A stretch of DNA of 61,632 nucleotides, taken from the NCBI GenBank assembly GCA_910586965.1, contig CAJUMF010000022.1:1-61632 (forward strand). The letters run 5' to 3'. The notes beneath the pieces are model-generated. The model saw only the letters and a list, made by a program, of their open reading frames with translations. It ran no database searches and was not told the origin of the DNA. Shown piece by piece: positions 8,889-16,881 of the stretch. A program made the translations under genes and the position numbers. Origin of the DNA: an uncultured Dorea sp. (GTDB lineage: Bacteria; Bacillota; Clostridia; Lachnospirales; Lachnospiraceae). Positions within the stretch are counted from its first letter, which is position 1. The number at the start of each line of letters is the position of its first letter.

Positions 8889-10307
8889 TCAGTCCACGCT
8901 TATAATCCGGTCGGAGATATCTTCCACATACTCCTCCCTTGACTTTATGATGATTACCGCCGTACCGCGGTTCGCAAACTTCTTTATATAGGATTTCACG
9001 ATGGATACCCCCATCAGGTCGCATCTTGCAAAAGGCTCGAATAAAATGAGTACCTTCGGGTTATAGATGTACCACCGCTCCAGCGTGATGTTTATGATAT
9101 CATTCACCCCTAGGCTGTCCGCCGCCGCGTCCGGGTGAACTTCCGCCTGCCCAAGCTCCTCCCCCAGCATCCGGGGGATTTTGGAGGAATTGGCGATATA
9201 TTCCAGGGAAGACAGCTTTCCAAGAGACGGCATCAGAAGGTTCTCCCCCGCGCTCATCCCTCTGAATACTTCCTCCTCACTTCCCATGTGCATGACCGAT
9301 ACCACTTTCTCCTTCACATAATCAGAAAAATCAGCCGCATGGTACAGCCTGGAATTTAAGACGCAGGAAAGGAAAGCTCCCGGCTGCCGTCCGGAAAGAA
9401 TCATAAAAAGCCGCTCCTTCACTTTTCCGTCCAAAGCAAGAAACGTGACAATCTCTCCCCTCAGGAAATTAAAATCCTGAATCTTGCCGCTGCCGACTTC
9501 AAGCCCCTCGATGCGGTACACCGGCTTTCCTTCGCTCACCTGCTCCTCCAGCATGTAGCTGTCAAGCCCCTTCTTCCTCGATATGACTCCGCCCCCCAGG
9601 AGGAACTTCTCAAGATGCTGCCTGTTCTTTATATACTCCCTCCTGCATTTTTTAACGATTCTGCCCTTCTTAAAGATGACATACTTTTCCGACAGGAGCG
9701 ACAGCACCATGTCCGAATGGCTGTTAACGATCACGCCCATATCCCCCTCGACCAGCCGTTTCACCGCCGCGCCGAATTCCCGGATATCCTCCGGGCGCAT
9801 CCCCTCGAACTCGTCCTCCACGATCAGGAGCTTTTTATGGTTCCACTTCGCCTTCACCACATCCACAATCCGCTTTTCCAGCTCCGTGAGCTCTTTCATC
9901 TTTTTCGACACACCGATACCCACCGAAAGCTCCTCAAAGAACTTCCTCACCTGTTCCTCCAGCCTTCGCTTTTTCCACATAAGCAGAAAAGAGCCGCTCT
10001 CCACAAGCCCCACATACTCTGCCACAGACCAGTCGTCAATCATATAATTAGATGCCGCAATGCGGTACACCGCCCGGGCAAGCTCCGCATTCCCCGACAC
10101 CCTCCTGCCCTCGATATAGATGTGGTGCCTCCTTGCCTCCTCCATATCCCCCGACAGGACCTTCACCGTCAAGTCCTTCCCGGAATACGCAAGGCCAAGG
10201 AACCCCACCGTCTCTCCTGCCAGGATGCACAGCGTAACATTCTCCACCCTCTGCACATGGCTTACCCTGACGCTTAAACTGTTAATCCTCAGAATCTCTT
10301 TTTTCAT
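8889..10307 (-). CDS. degenerate double ABC-ATPase-like protein, probable regulatory pseudoenzyme
   Basis: The 472-residue protein has the length and two-domain layout of RbsA, but nearly all catalytic motifs are altered. Domain 1 has GLAYSGKD instead of a GxGKS/T Walker A, no LSGGQ (TELEKRIVDVV occupies the site), and IVEDEF as Walker B; a His is kept in NSHSDMV. Domain 2 has ALDGKVKER in place of Walker A, no signature, VLILFEPF as Walker B (Phe for Asp) and no switch His. The frame is fully open with normal codon use, so it is not a decaying pseudogene. It lies between the sensor kinase (19 nt) and the binding-protein gene. A role relaying transporter state to the two-component system is inference. 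Confidence 0.75.
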   Translation of the reverse strand: MKKEILRINSLSVRVSHVQRVENVTLCILAGETVGFLGLAYSGKDLTVKVLSGDMEEARRHHIYIEGRRVSGNAELARAVYRIAASNYMIDDWSVAEYVGLVESGSFLLMWKKRRLEEQVRKFFEELSVGIGVSKKMKELTELEKRIVDVVKAKWNHKKLLIVEDEFEGMRPEDIREFGAAVKRLVEGDMGVIVNSHSDMVLSLLSEKYVIFKKGRIVKKCRREYIKNRQHLEKFLLGGGVISRKKGLDSYMLEEQVSEGKPVYRIEGLEVGSGKIQDFNFLRGEIVTFLALDGKVKERLFMILSGRQPGAFLSCVLNSRLYHAADFSDYVKEKVVSVMHMGSEEEVFRGMSAGENLLMPSLGKLSSLEYIANSSKIPRMLGEELGQAEVHPDAAADSLGVNDIINITLERWYIYNPKVLILFEPFARCDLMGVSIVKSYIKKFANRGTAVIIIKSREEYVEDISDRIISVD

Positions 10308-10326
10308 ACGCTCAACTCATGCCTTT

Positions 10327-11322
10327 TTAAGAATAATCAGCGGGAATGGTAATCTCCACATCCGTTCCCTGCCCCACCGTGCTGTACACATTCACGCCGT
10401 ACTCCTCCCCGAAAAGGAGCTGGATGCGCTTATGGATGTTGGGAAGGGCGATTCCGGTGTTGCGCTGTTTTTGCCCGCTCTCCTCCTCCACGCGCATACT
10501 GGGCGAATGAATCCTCCGGTTCAGCTTGTCAAGCGCCTCCCCGTCAATGCCGCTGCCGTTATCGGAAATGGTAAGGATCAGATTCTTTTCCGTGACAATC
10601 ACCTCAATGGTCACCCTGCCGCCCTCCAGCTTTTCCTCCAGCCCGTGGTAAATGGCATTCTCCACCACCGGCTGTATGATCAGTTTCGGAATCAGGAAAT
10701 CATACGCCTCCTCATCCTCCTCGTCAATCAGCACCTCCAGGGAAAAACGGTTGTTGAACCGGTAACACTGTATCAGCATGTAGTTGTTGATATTGGCAAG
10801 CTCCTCCCTGAGGGTGACAAGCTTTCCCTTCCGGCTGATGCTGTACCGGAAAAAAGAAGACAAAGCCTCAACCATCCCGGCAATCTCCCGGTTGTCGTCC
10901 ATCAGCGCCTGTCCCCGGATAGATTCCAGCGTGTTGTAAAGAAAATGCGGGTTGATCTGGCTCTGCAGCGCTGTAAGCTCCGTCTGCTTGTCAAAAATCT
11001 CCGCCGAATTCCTGCGGGTCTTCCTGGACGAATACCTGTCCACAAGCGCCTTCACCTCACCGACGTAAGGACACGTCTCCCGGGCGCTGTCAAGCTCCTC
11101 TTCCGTCCGCTCCTCCTCCAGAAAAAAGTCCAGCATATCTTCAAAAGTCTTCAGCGGGCGCATGATGCAAAAATATACACCTGTTATTATAAGCACTTGT
11201 AATATTATACAGGCTATATATAACAACATGCTGTGCCCCAATACATTGAACAGGGCATATACAAGCGCCAAAAAGACACCTTCCGCACATATAAAACATC
11301 TCAATCTTCCAACCGGCCTCAT
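10327..11322 (-). CDS. YesM-type sensor histidine kinase without extracellular domain
   Basis: This 331-residue kinase has two adjacent membrane segments near residues 10-55 with only a short loop between them, so there is no ligand-sensing domain outside the cell. A His_kinase domain follows with QINPHFLYNTLESI (phospho-acceptor His), then an HATPase domain with VVENAIYHG (N box) and SDNGSGID (G1). ATG at 11322 follows AGGAGG at 5 nt and overlaps the end region of the response regulator gene. It pairs with the response regulator at 11332-12930 and probably controls the adjacent transporter and catabolic genes. Confidence 0.92.
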   Translation of the reverse strand: MRPVGRLRCFICAEGVFLALVYALFNVLGHSMLLYIACIILQVLIITGVYFCIMRPLKTFEDMLDFFLEEERTEEELDSARETCPYVGEVKALVDRYSSRKTRRNSAEIFDKQTELTALQSQINPHFLYNTLESIRGQALMDDNREIAGMVEALSSFFRYSISRKGKLVTLREELANINNYMLIQCYRFNNRFSLEVLIDEEDEEAYDFLIPKLIIQPVVENAIYHGLEEKLEGGRVTIEVIVTEKNLILTISDNGSGIDGEALDKLNRRIHSPSMRVEEESGQKQRNTGIALPNIHKRIQLLFGEEYGVNVYSTVGQGTDVEITIPADYS

Positions 11323-11331
11323 CCCATCCTC

Positions 11332-12930
11332 CTACGAATGCAGTTTTCTGTACAAAGCCGGCTTTACCCCCACCGTCTTCGTAAATGTCTGGCTGAAATA
11401 CCGGGAATCCCTGTATCCCACATTCTCCCCGATTGCCGCGATAGTCTCGTTGGTCGCACAGAGCATCTCCTTCGCCTTCTCCATCCTCACATTCAGGAGG
11501 TAGGCACTGAAATTCATTTCCGTCTCCTTCTTAAAAAGGACGCTGAAATACACCGGATTCAGCTCCACCACCGCCGCGATATCTTCCAGCACAATCTTCT
11601 CGCTGTAATGCTCCTCAATATACTGTTTTGCTTGGCGGACAGGTTTCGCCGACTCCGTCTCAATCGCCTCCCTGGCAATGTCAAGATAGTTGCCAAGCTC
11701 CGTCTTGAGGAGGTTCTTAAGTTTCAGGATGGAGCCGCAGTGCTGGCAGCTATTCTTGGTGTTCTTCACCATCTGGCGGAACTCCTCCGGCTGCACCTCC
11801 ATGCTCTCAAAAAAGATTTCGATAAGTTCTTCTGCCGCACGGTAGCACACCGAGAAATCAATATCATCCCGCATCATAAACCCGCTGTATATCTGATTAA
11901 TGCAAAGCTCTAAGTTCTCCCTGCTGTAGCTTTCAATGCTGGCAAGAAAGCTCTCCCGATACCGCGCCACCGGATTCTTCGTCTCTTTTCCCGCGAAAAT
12001 ATTCTCCCCATAGATAAGCCTTCCCGTTCCCAGCTTAATCCGGTTTAACACCGCCCGGTTTGACTCCTTAATGGAGTAGCTGATCTCAGCAAACTCCTTT
12101 CTCTCCGTACCCACGCCGATGGTGACCTCATACTGCTCGAATCCAAGCAGATACTCCTGGATTTCCGACAGGATATCGTTGATCTTCCCCCGTACCTCCT
12201 TCGCCTTGCTTTCATCGAAATTGAACAGGCAGTAGATGTGCAGGTTTTCCTTCTCGCAGATTAAGACCTCCTCCGCCGCTGGATTCAGGATCTTCTCCAC
12301 AATCTCAATCACCTTCTCCACGGTAATGCGGTCCTGCTTTTTATCGCTTTTCCTGTAATCCACATAGTCAAGCTTAATGTCTATCCCCCGGTAAAGCTCA
12401 CCCTCTAAAGGCACACGCACGTCCTCCATCTGGGACTGCCCGCCCTGCTCGATAATGTTGCTTAAGAAATCCCTCCGGATAATCTGCTTGCTCTCCGCAA
12501 CCGTCTCCTGCAGCTCAAGCTTTTCCCTTGTCTCCTTCTCCATCAGCTCAAACTGCCCGCAGATCTTTCCCAGCACCTTATTCAGCTCATCCTCATTAAT
12601 CGGCTTTAGCAGATAGTCGTCCACCCCGTACTGAAGAGCCCGGTGGGCATACTCAAACTCCTTATACCCGCTGACCACCACAAACTTGATATCCTTCTTA
12701 AGCTCCCTGGTCATGCAGATAAGGTCCAGCCCGTTAATCTTAGGCATCCGGATATCCGTGATCACAATGTCCGGCTCCTGCTCCTTTATGATACGGAACG
12801 CCGCCTCCCCGTTGTCCACGATATCCGCGCACTCCAGCGGAAACTCCTCCCACCGGATCAGTTTCTTTATCAGCATCCCGATGCGGAACTCATCGTCCAC
12901 GATCAGCACACGCCATTTCTTCTTCTGCAT
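11332..12930 (-). CDS. response regulator, receiver plus AraC-type DNA-binding domain (YesN-like)
   Basis: The protein has 532 residues. The receiver domain covers residues 1-125, with DDE near the start, phospho-acceptor Asp in VITDIRMPKING, and Lys in YLLKPI. The long middle region (~130-420) includes YEVTIGVGTE, resembling the degenerate GGDEF-like linker of YesN proteins. The C-terminal ~100 residues contain two helix-turn-helix motifs of AraC type (IAAVVELNPVYFSVLFKKE and IGENVGYRDSRYFSQTF). It is first in the leftward locus and probably activates the sugar transporter and catabolic genes. Upstream lies palindromic repeat copy B, leaving its own promoter unclear. Confidence 0.93.
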   Translation of the reverse strand: MQKKKWRVLIVDDEFRIGMLIKKLIRWEEFPLECADIVDNGEAAFRIIKEQEPDIVITDIRMPKINGLDLICMTRELKKDIKFVVVSGYKEFEYAHRALQYGVDDYLLKPINEDELNKVLGKICGQFELMEKETREKLELQETVAESKQIIRRDFLSNIIEQGGQSQMEDVRVPLEGELYRGIDIKLDYVDYRKSDKKQDRITVEKVIEIVEKILNPAAEEVLICEKENLHIYCLFNFDESKAKEVRGKINDILSEIQEYLLGFEQYEVTIGVGTERKEFAEISYSIKESNRAVLNRIKLGTGRLIYGENIFAGKETKNPVARYRESFLASIESYSRENLELCINQIYSGFMMRDDIDFSVCYRAAEELIEIFFESMEVQPEEFRQMVKNTKNSCQHCGSILKLKNLLKTELGNYLDIAREAIETESAKPVRQAKQYIEEHYSEKIVLEDIAAVVELNPVYFSVLFKKETEMNFSAYLLNVRMEKAKEMLCATNETIAAIGENVGYRDSRYFSQTFTKTVGVKPALYRKLHS

Positions 12931-12956
12931 CCTGACAATCTCCCTTCCTAAATCCC

Positions 12957-13162
12957 AGGCAATTGCGAAACTTAAAGTTAACCTGGGGCATTGTGCAGCT
13001 TGTATATCCCATAAGCAGACCTTAGTTTACCGTCGGTACTTTGCTGCCGTATTTTGGCAGCTTATGTACCGCTACGATAAACTCGGAGCAAAAGCGTGTC
13101 TGTGTTGGAATATACAAGCTGCACAATTCGGCACTGGCAAATCAGAGTTTCGCAACTGCCTG
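12957..13162. repeat. palindromic intergenic repeat, copy B
   Basis: This ~206-bp near-palindrome, with ends CAGGCAATTGC and its near complement, is closely related to copy A at 4966-5171 but in inverted orientation: the AAGCAGACCTTAG segment is on the left here and on the right in A. It fills the space between the response regulator start and the KtrA-like stop codon, ending within a few bases of the latter. No coding capacity is seen. Confidence 0.85.
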
Positions 13163-13165
13163 TTT

Positions 13166-13807
13166 TTAAATCCTCCGCAATGCCTCATTAGAGCCGACTA
13201 GCATCAATATCATCCCTGGTTTAAGGGGCGTATTCGGATCCGGGGTAATCTCCACCCGCTCTCCTTCCTTGATACCCACCACATTCACCTCATAAGACTT
13301 CCTCACGTCAAGCTCCTTGAGCGTCTTCCCGACCCACTTCTTTGGGATAGCCGCCTCCACCACACTGTAGTCCGGCGACAGCGCAATCCAGTCCGCAAGA
13401 TTTGCCGACACAAGATTCTTGGCAATCCGCTTGCCCATCTCCTTCTCCGGGAACACAACGGCATCCGCCCCCACTTTCCTTAAAACTTCGGCATACCTCT
13501 TATTGTGCGCCTTGCAGAGTACATAGGGAATCCCCGCCTCCTTCGCCGCCAGAGTCGCCATAATGCTGCCCTCCAGATTTTCCGACGAGGCAATCACAAT
13601 CCCGTCAAAGCTCTTAGAGCCTAAAACATCAAAAAGCTCCGGCTCGCCGATATCCGCCTGCATGGCGTAAGTCACCTTATCCGCCACATCCTCTATCCTC
13701 TCCATATCCTGGTCCACCGCCACGACATCACAGCCAAGCCGCTGCAGCGTCACCGCCACGCTGGCGCCAAAATTCCCAAGCCCCAGCACAACAAACTGTT
13801 TCTTCAT
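13166..13807 (-). CDS. ktrA: KtrA/TrkA-like potassium channel regulatory subunit
   Basis: This 213-residue peripheral membrane gating protein has an RCK/TrkA_N Rossmann domain (VVLGLGNFGASVA at residues 6-18, Asp at the end of strand 2 in AVDQDMERI) and a C-terminal TrkA_C domain from ~135. It binds NAD(H)/ATP and gates a Trk/Ktr potassium transporter. Its membrane partner is probably the TrkH-like gene at 15422-16798; the two are normally adjacent but are separated here by an Rpn nuclease gene and repeats. The start follows GGAGAG. It is single-domain, unlike the two-domain TrkA at 32696-34054. Confidence 0.88.
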   Translation of the reverse strand: MKKQFVVLGLGNFGASVAVTLQRLGCDVVAVDQDMERIEDVADKVTYAMQADIGEPELFDVLGSKSFDGIVIASSENLEGSIMATLAAKEAGIPYVLCKAHNKRYAEVLRKVGADAVVFPEKEMGKRIAKNLVSANLADWIALSPDYSVVEAAIPKKWVGKTLKELDVRKSYEVNVVGIKEGERVEITPDPNTPLKPGMILMLVGSNEALRRI

Positions 13808-13829
13808 ATCCGCTCTCCTTACATTCTAT

Positions 13830-14720
13830 TTATTCCCCGAAAAGCACCCACTCAACTTCCTTTTCTGTCATGCCGCAGATTCCGGCAATCTCCCCCGGCT
13901 CTTTTCCCTGCCCGTGCAACTGGAAAATCCTCCGGGTCTTTTCAATCCCGCGCAGCTCTCCGCGCTTTTCTCCACGTTCTTCCCCTCTTCTTTCTCCCTG
14001 CTCTTCTCCCCGTTTAAACGCACTTTGCATCTGGGAATTATAATCTCTCAGCGCCTTCTCCCGCGCCTCATATTCCATTCTTCTCTTCTCGTCCGCACTC
14101 AGCTCAAGCAATGTGTTGTACGCCTCGCCTATATATTCGTTTGTCTTTGCCATATCTTCAAACTCCTTCTTCGTCTTCCCGCTGAAGAACTTCATCCATG
14201 CAAGGACATCTTCACTGCTCTTTACTTCTTCGGGAAGTTTCTTAAGTTCCAGAATCTGAATCTCCATCAGATCCGTATAGACCTCCCCTGTTTTGTCATC
14301 GCGGAAATGTATCGTCCGGCAGCACTCTGTATCGTTAGGGAAATACACAAAGTCCAGAATGCTTACATGAATGCATTTCTTAAGCCTGTCATAAGGTTCT
14401 CCCTTCTTAAGCTGTCCGGCATAAATCCTGCTGAGATAAAACAAGACCCTCTTATCCCAGTGCGCGAAATACGCCACCTGCATCTCAATATCAACCTGCG
14501 CGCCATCCTCCATGATAACCCGCACATCTAAAATCCCAAGCTTATCATCTTCCGACTCTCTCTTTAAAATCGTCGGCAAAAGTACCGTTTCCCGGATTTT
14601 TTCCGGCGAGACCTTCATGACAGCGGCCAGAAAACCTTTCCTAACTCTGGCATTTTCCATCAGTCCTGCAAAACAGAAATCAACAGTGGGCAACATAATA
14701 AAATTGTCATCTTTTCTCAT
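13830..14720 (-). CDS. Rpn/PD-(D/E)XK nuclease family protein
   Basis: The protein has about 296 residues. The N-terminal nuclease region has GILDVRV (Asp) and VDIEMQVAYF (Glu-x-Gln), the spaced acidic pair of the Rpn (recombination-promoting nuclease, formerly transposase_31) family. A middle region reads KKCIHVSILDF. The Arg/Glu/Gly-rich C-terminus has repeated RGEE/RGEK units encoded by imperfect 12-bp DNA repeats, then a short helical end. The start at 14720 is chosen for GGAAAGGAGA upstream; longer starts run into the repeat. Family members cause RecA-independent DNA cleavage and spread horizontally. It stands between ktrA and its TrkH-like partner and is flanked by repeats. Confidence 0.85.
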   Translation of the reverse strand: MRKDDNFIMLPTVDFCFAGLMENARVRKGFLAAVMKVSPEKIRETVLLPTILKRESEDDKLGILDVRVIMEDGAQVDIEMQVAYFAHWDKRVLFYLSRIYAGQLKKGEPYDRLKKCIHVSILDFVYFPNDTECCRTIHFRDDKTGEVYTDLMEIQILELKKLPEEVKSSEDVLAWMKFFSGKTKKEFEDMAKTNEYIGEAYNTLLELSADEKRRMEYEAREKALRDYNSQMQSAFKRGEEQGERRGEERGEKRGELRGIEKTRRIFQLHGQGKEPGEIAGICGMTEKEVEWVLFGE

Positions 14721-14750
14721 ATAGAATCTCCTTTCCCATACAGACCGTTT

Positions 14751-15118
14751 TAGGCGATTGCAAAACTCGGGTGTTAATCGAGCCGTTGTACAACTTGTAT
14801 ATTCCAACACAGACACGCTTGCGCTCCTGGTATAATGAATAATTAATTTCTGATATATTGACGCAGGATGATTGGTTTAGATGCAAGGCGGAGGAATGAG
14901 GCGTAGCGGCGGCTACGTCGATTGACGACAACGCCGCAGATAAACAATCAGACAAGTCCAAGATATCAGTTAATTAATATTCGTTATACCTAGTTACCGT
15001 AGCGGTACATAAGCTGCCAAAATACGGCAGCTAAGTACCGACGGTAAACTAAGGTCTGCTTATGGAACATACAAGTTGCACAATTCGACACTGATAGGTT
15101 AGGGTTTCGCAATTGTCT
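14751..15118. repeat. palindromic intergenic repeat, copy C, interrupted by a second element
   Basis: The outer segments (14751-14828 and 14991-15118) match copy A in the same orientation, including the ends AGGCGATTGC / GCAATTGTC and the inner AGCTGCC/GGCAGCT hairpin. The match is broken after CGCTCC by a 162-bp insertion (14829-14990, annotated separately) and resumes at GTTACCG. It lies directly upstream of the Rpn nuclease gene. Confidence 0.82.
14829..14990. mobile_element. 162-bp MITE-like inverted-repeat element nested in repeat copy C
   Basis: The ends are inverted repeats of about 28 bp: GGTATAATGAATAATTAATT at the left and the near complement ending TTATACC at the right, with a few mismatches. 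The interior (for example GATGATTGGTTTAGATGC against a similar reverse complement near 14935-14955) is also roughly self-complementary. Copies A and B lack this segment, so it is an insertion. No transposase and no clear target duplication are seen; a single T flanks each side. It is probably a non-autonomous element mobilised in trans. Confidence 0.72.
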
Positions 15119-15237
15119 AACAACCATTTACGGAAACATTCCATAAAGCCCATACAAGAAAGCTCTTCGATACGTATATATTAACACAAGTATACCTCTC
15201 AAAAAAGCAAAGAATTCCTTTACGGAAATATTTCCAA

Positions 15238-15297
15238 TCAATTTTTGAAATCAGCGGCAAGATACTGCCAGATTATCAGACACATGCAAAGAGCCAT
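15238..15297 (-). CDS. possible 19-residue hydrophobic peptide
   Basis: An ATG at 15297 is preceded by GGGAGAGGTAA and opens a 19-codon frame rich in Leu, Cys, Ile and Trp (MALCMCLIIWQYLAADFKN). It lies about 45 nt downstream of the predicted start site of the promoter at 15351-15379. It could be a leader peptide or a small membrane peptide. Chance is a serious alternative at this length, and no function is claimed. Confidence 0.25.
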   Translation of the reverse strand: MALCMCLIIWQYLAADFKN

Positions 15298-15315
15298 TTA
15301 CCTCTCCCTTTGCAG

Positions 15316-15346
15316 CCTCACTTAAGTAACCGAAATACTTAAGTGA
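15316..15346 (-). promoter_or_regulatory. 12-bp perfect inverted repeat, probable operator
   Basis: CTCACTTAAGTA (15316-15327) and its exact complement (15335-15346) are separated by 7 nt. The repeat begins 4 nt downstream of the -10 box of the minus-strand promoter at 15351-15379, so it covers the expected transcription start. No T-run follows on either strand, so a terminator is less likely than a repressor site. Confidence 0.55.
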
Positions 15347-15350
15347 GACC

Positions 15351-15379
15351 TATTATAATAGAACACATTTAAAAATACA
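15351..15379 (-). promoter_or_regulatory. minus-strand promoter upstream of the Rpn locus
   Basis: TTGTAT (15374-15379) and TATAAT (15351-15356) are separated by 17 nt. It points toward the small ORF candidate, repeat copy C and the Rpn nuclease gene at 14720. No other gene on this strand lies in between. Confidence 0.6.
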
Positions 15380-15421
15380 AGACGTGCAGTACAAATTCAT
15401 CCAAAACATCCAAACCCAAAA

Positions 15422-16798
15422 TCACCCAACCATGATCTGCTCCTTCGGAAGACTCCGCACCTTATCCCTCGGATGCGTCTTCCCCGCGAATGTCAGCACC
15501 AACGTCAGCGGTCCAAGCCGCCCCATATACATCATGAGCATAAGCACGATCTGGCTTGCCCGGCTAAGCCCCGGAGTAAGGTCTGCCGTAAGTCCCACCG
15601 TTCCCACCGCCGATGCCGTCTCGTAGAGCACATCAACAGTTGCAACACTGTCCGGCTCGATGGCAAGGATTGCAATGGTCCCGGTGATAAATACAGCAAA
15701 CGCCACCATCACCACACAGAACCCCGTGCGGAAATTCGCCGTGGTAATCTTCCGCCCCATGCACTCCGTATCATTTCCTCCCCGCGCAAATGTCACACAG
15801 GCGAGAAACAGCATGGCAAACGTCGTCGTCTTCACGCCGCCCGCCGTTCCGCCCGGAGAACCTCCGATAAACATCAGAATCGCGCAGAACAGTTTTGACT
15901 CCTCATGGAGCGCCCCCTGGGAAAATGTATAGAACCCCGCCGTCCGGGTCGTCACTGACTGAAACATGGACGCCATAAGCTTTTGCCCCGCATTCATGCC
16001 ACCAATCGTCTCCGGATTCCCATATTCCGCTATAAAGATAAAGACCGCTCCCCCAATAAGCAAAACCGCTGTCGTAATAATCGCCAGTTTCGAGTGCAGC
16101 TTAAGCCTCCCAAACCGCCACCGCACCGGAGCCTCCTGCCGGAAAGCCTCCCTCACGCTCCTTATCACGTCAAACCACACCGTAAATCCAATACCGCTTA
16201 AGATGATCAAAAGCATCGTCGTAACATTGACCACCGGATTCACCGCGTAATCAGCCAGGCTATTCTCCCCGAGGATATCAATCCCCGCATTGCAGAACGC
16301 CGACACCGCATGAAAGACCGAAAACCAGACCCCGCGAAGAACCCCATACTCCGGTACGAACTGAAAGGCATAGAGCGCCGCTCCCGCCCCCTCCACCATA
16401 AGCGTTCCCGCAATCACTTTTTTCACCATCCCCACGATGCCCCCAAGCCGCTGGGCGCCGTAAGCCTCCTGCAGCACAATCCGCTCCCTGAGCTCGAGCC
16501 GCCTGTGCAGCAGAAAGAAAAAAAGCGACGCGCACGCAATCACGCCCAGCCCGCCAATCTGTATGAGAACGAGCAGCACCGCTTTCCCAAACACCGTAAA
16601 CTGGCTGGCAGGAACAATCGTCACCAGCCCCGTCACGCACACCGCCGACACCGCCGTAAACAGCGCGTCAGGAAACGCAATGGGCTGCACATTGCTCACC
16701 GGCAGCCACAAAAGCACCGCCCCTGAAAATATAACGCCAAGAAACCCCAGCGCCGTAATACGAAGAGTATTCCACCGGATACTTTTTCTCTTCTTCAC
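15422..16798 (-). CDS. ktrB: TrkH/KtrB-family potassium transporter membrane subunit
   Basis: This 458-residue integral membrane protein has four M1-P-M2 repeats. Selectivity-loop segments are visible as VCVTGLVT, AFCNAGID, TRTAGFYT and TVGLTADL, each supplying the filter Gly. It forms the K+ (or Na+/K+) translocation pore gated by the KtrA-like protein. GTG at 16798 is chosen as start because GGGGAG lies 7 nt upstream; a TTG at 16813 would overlap the ribosome binding site. Its regulator gene ktrA lies 1.6 kb downstream, beyond the Rpn nuclease and repeats. A hairpin terminator at 16829-16860 separates it from the preceding toxin-like module. Confidence 0.9.
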   Translation of the reverse strand: MKKRKSIRWNTLRITALGFLGVIFSGAVLLWLPVSNVQPIAFPDALFTAVSAVCVTGLVTIVPASQFTVFGKAVLLVLIQIGGLGVIACASLFFFLLHRRLELRERIVLQEAYGAQRLGGIVGMVKKVIAGTLMVEGAGAALYAFQFVPEYGVLRGVWFSVFHAVSAFCNAGIDILGENSLADYAVNPVVNVTTMLLIILSGIGFTVWFDVIRSVREAFRQEAPVRWRFGRLKLHSKLAIITTAVLLIGGAVFIFIAEYGNPETIGGMNAGQKLMASMFQSVTTRTAGFYTFSQGALHEESKLFCAILMFIGGSPGGTAGGVKTTTFAMLFLACVTFARGGNDTECMGRKITTANFRTGFCVVMVAFAVFITGTIAILAIEPDSVATVDVLYETASAVGTVGLTADLTPGLSRASQIVLMLMMYMGRLGPLTLVLTFAGKTHPRDKVRSLPKEQIMVG

Positions 16799-16828
16799 AA
16801 TCTCACTCCCCAATCAGTAAATATAGAA

Positions 16829-16860
16829 AAGGGAGAACACCATTTTGTGTAATCTCCCTT
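16829..16860 (-). terminator. terminator after the DUF433/DUF5615 module
   Basis: On the minus strand AAGGGAGA and TCTCCCTT form an 8-bp stem, with inner ACAC/GTGT pairing, followed by TTCTAT. It lies 22 nt past the stop of the gene at 16882. A very similar hairpin occurs at 25206-25233. Confidence 0.6.
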
Positions 16861-16881
16861 GTTTACCCTCAGTGTACCTAT

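Larger units (their letters stand above)
15119..15421. other. intergenic region with promoter, operator and small ORF candidates
   Basis: This region lies between the TrkH-like gene and the Rpn locus. It holds a well-formed minus-strand promoter, a perfect 12-bp inverted repeat and a possible 19-codon ORF (annotated separately), plus two copies of TTTACGGAAA (near 15127 and 15219). No longer gene is seen. Confidence 0.5.

Noticed and set aside
9615..11202. Several long plus-strand open frames opposite the degenerate ATPase and sensor kinase genes
   Set aside because: They are rich in His, Pro, Leu and Arg, as expected from the complement of GC-rich codons, and have no family match or start signals.
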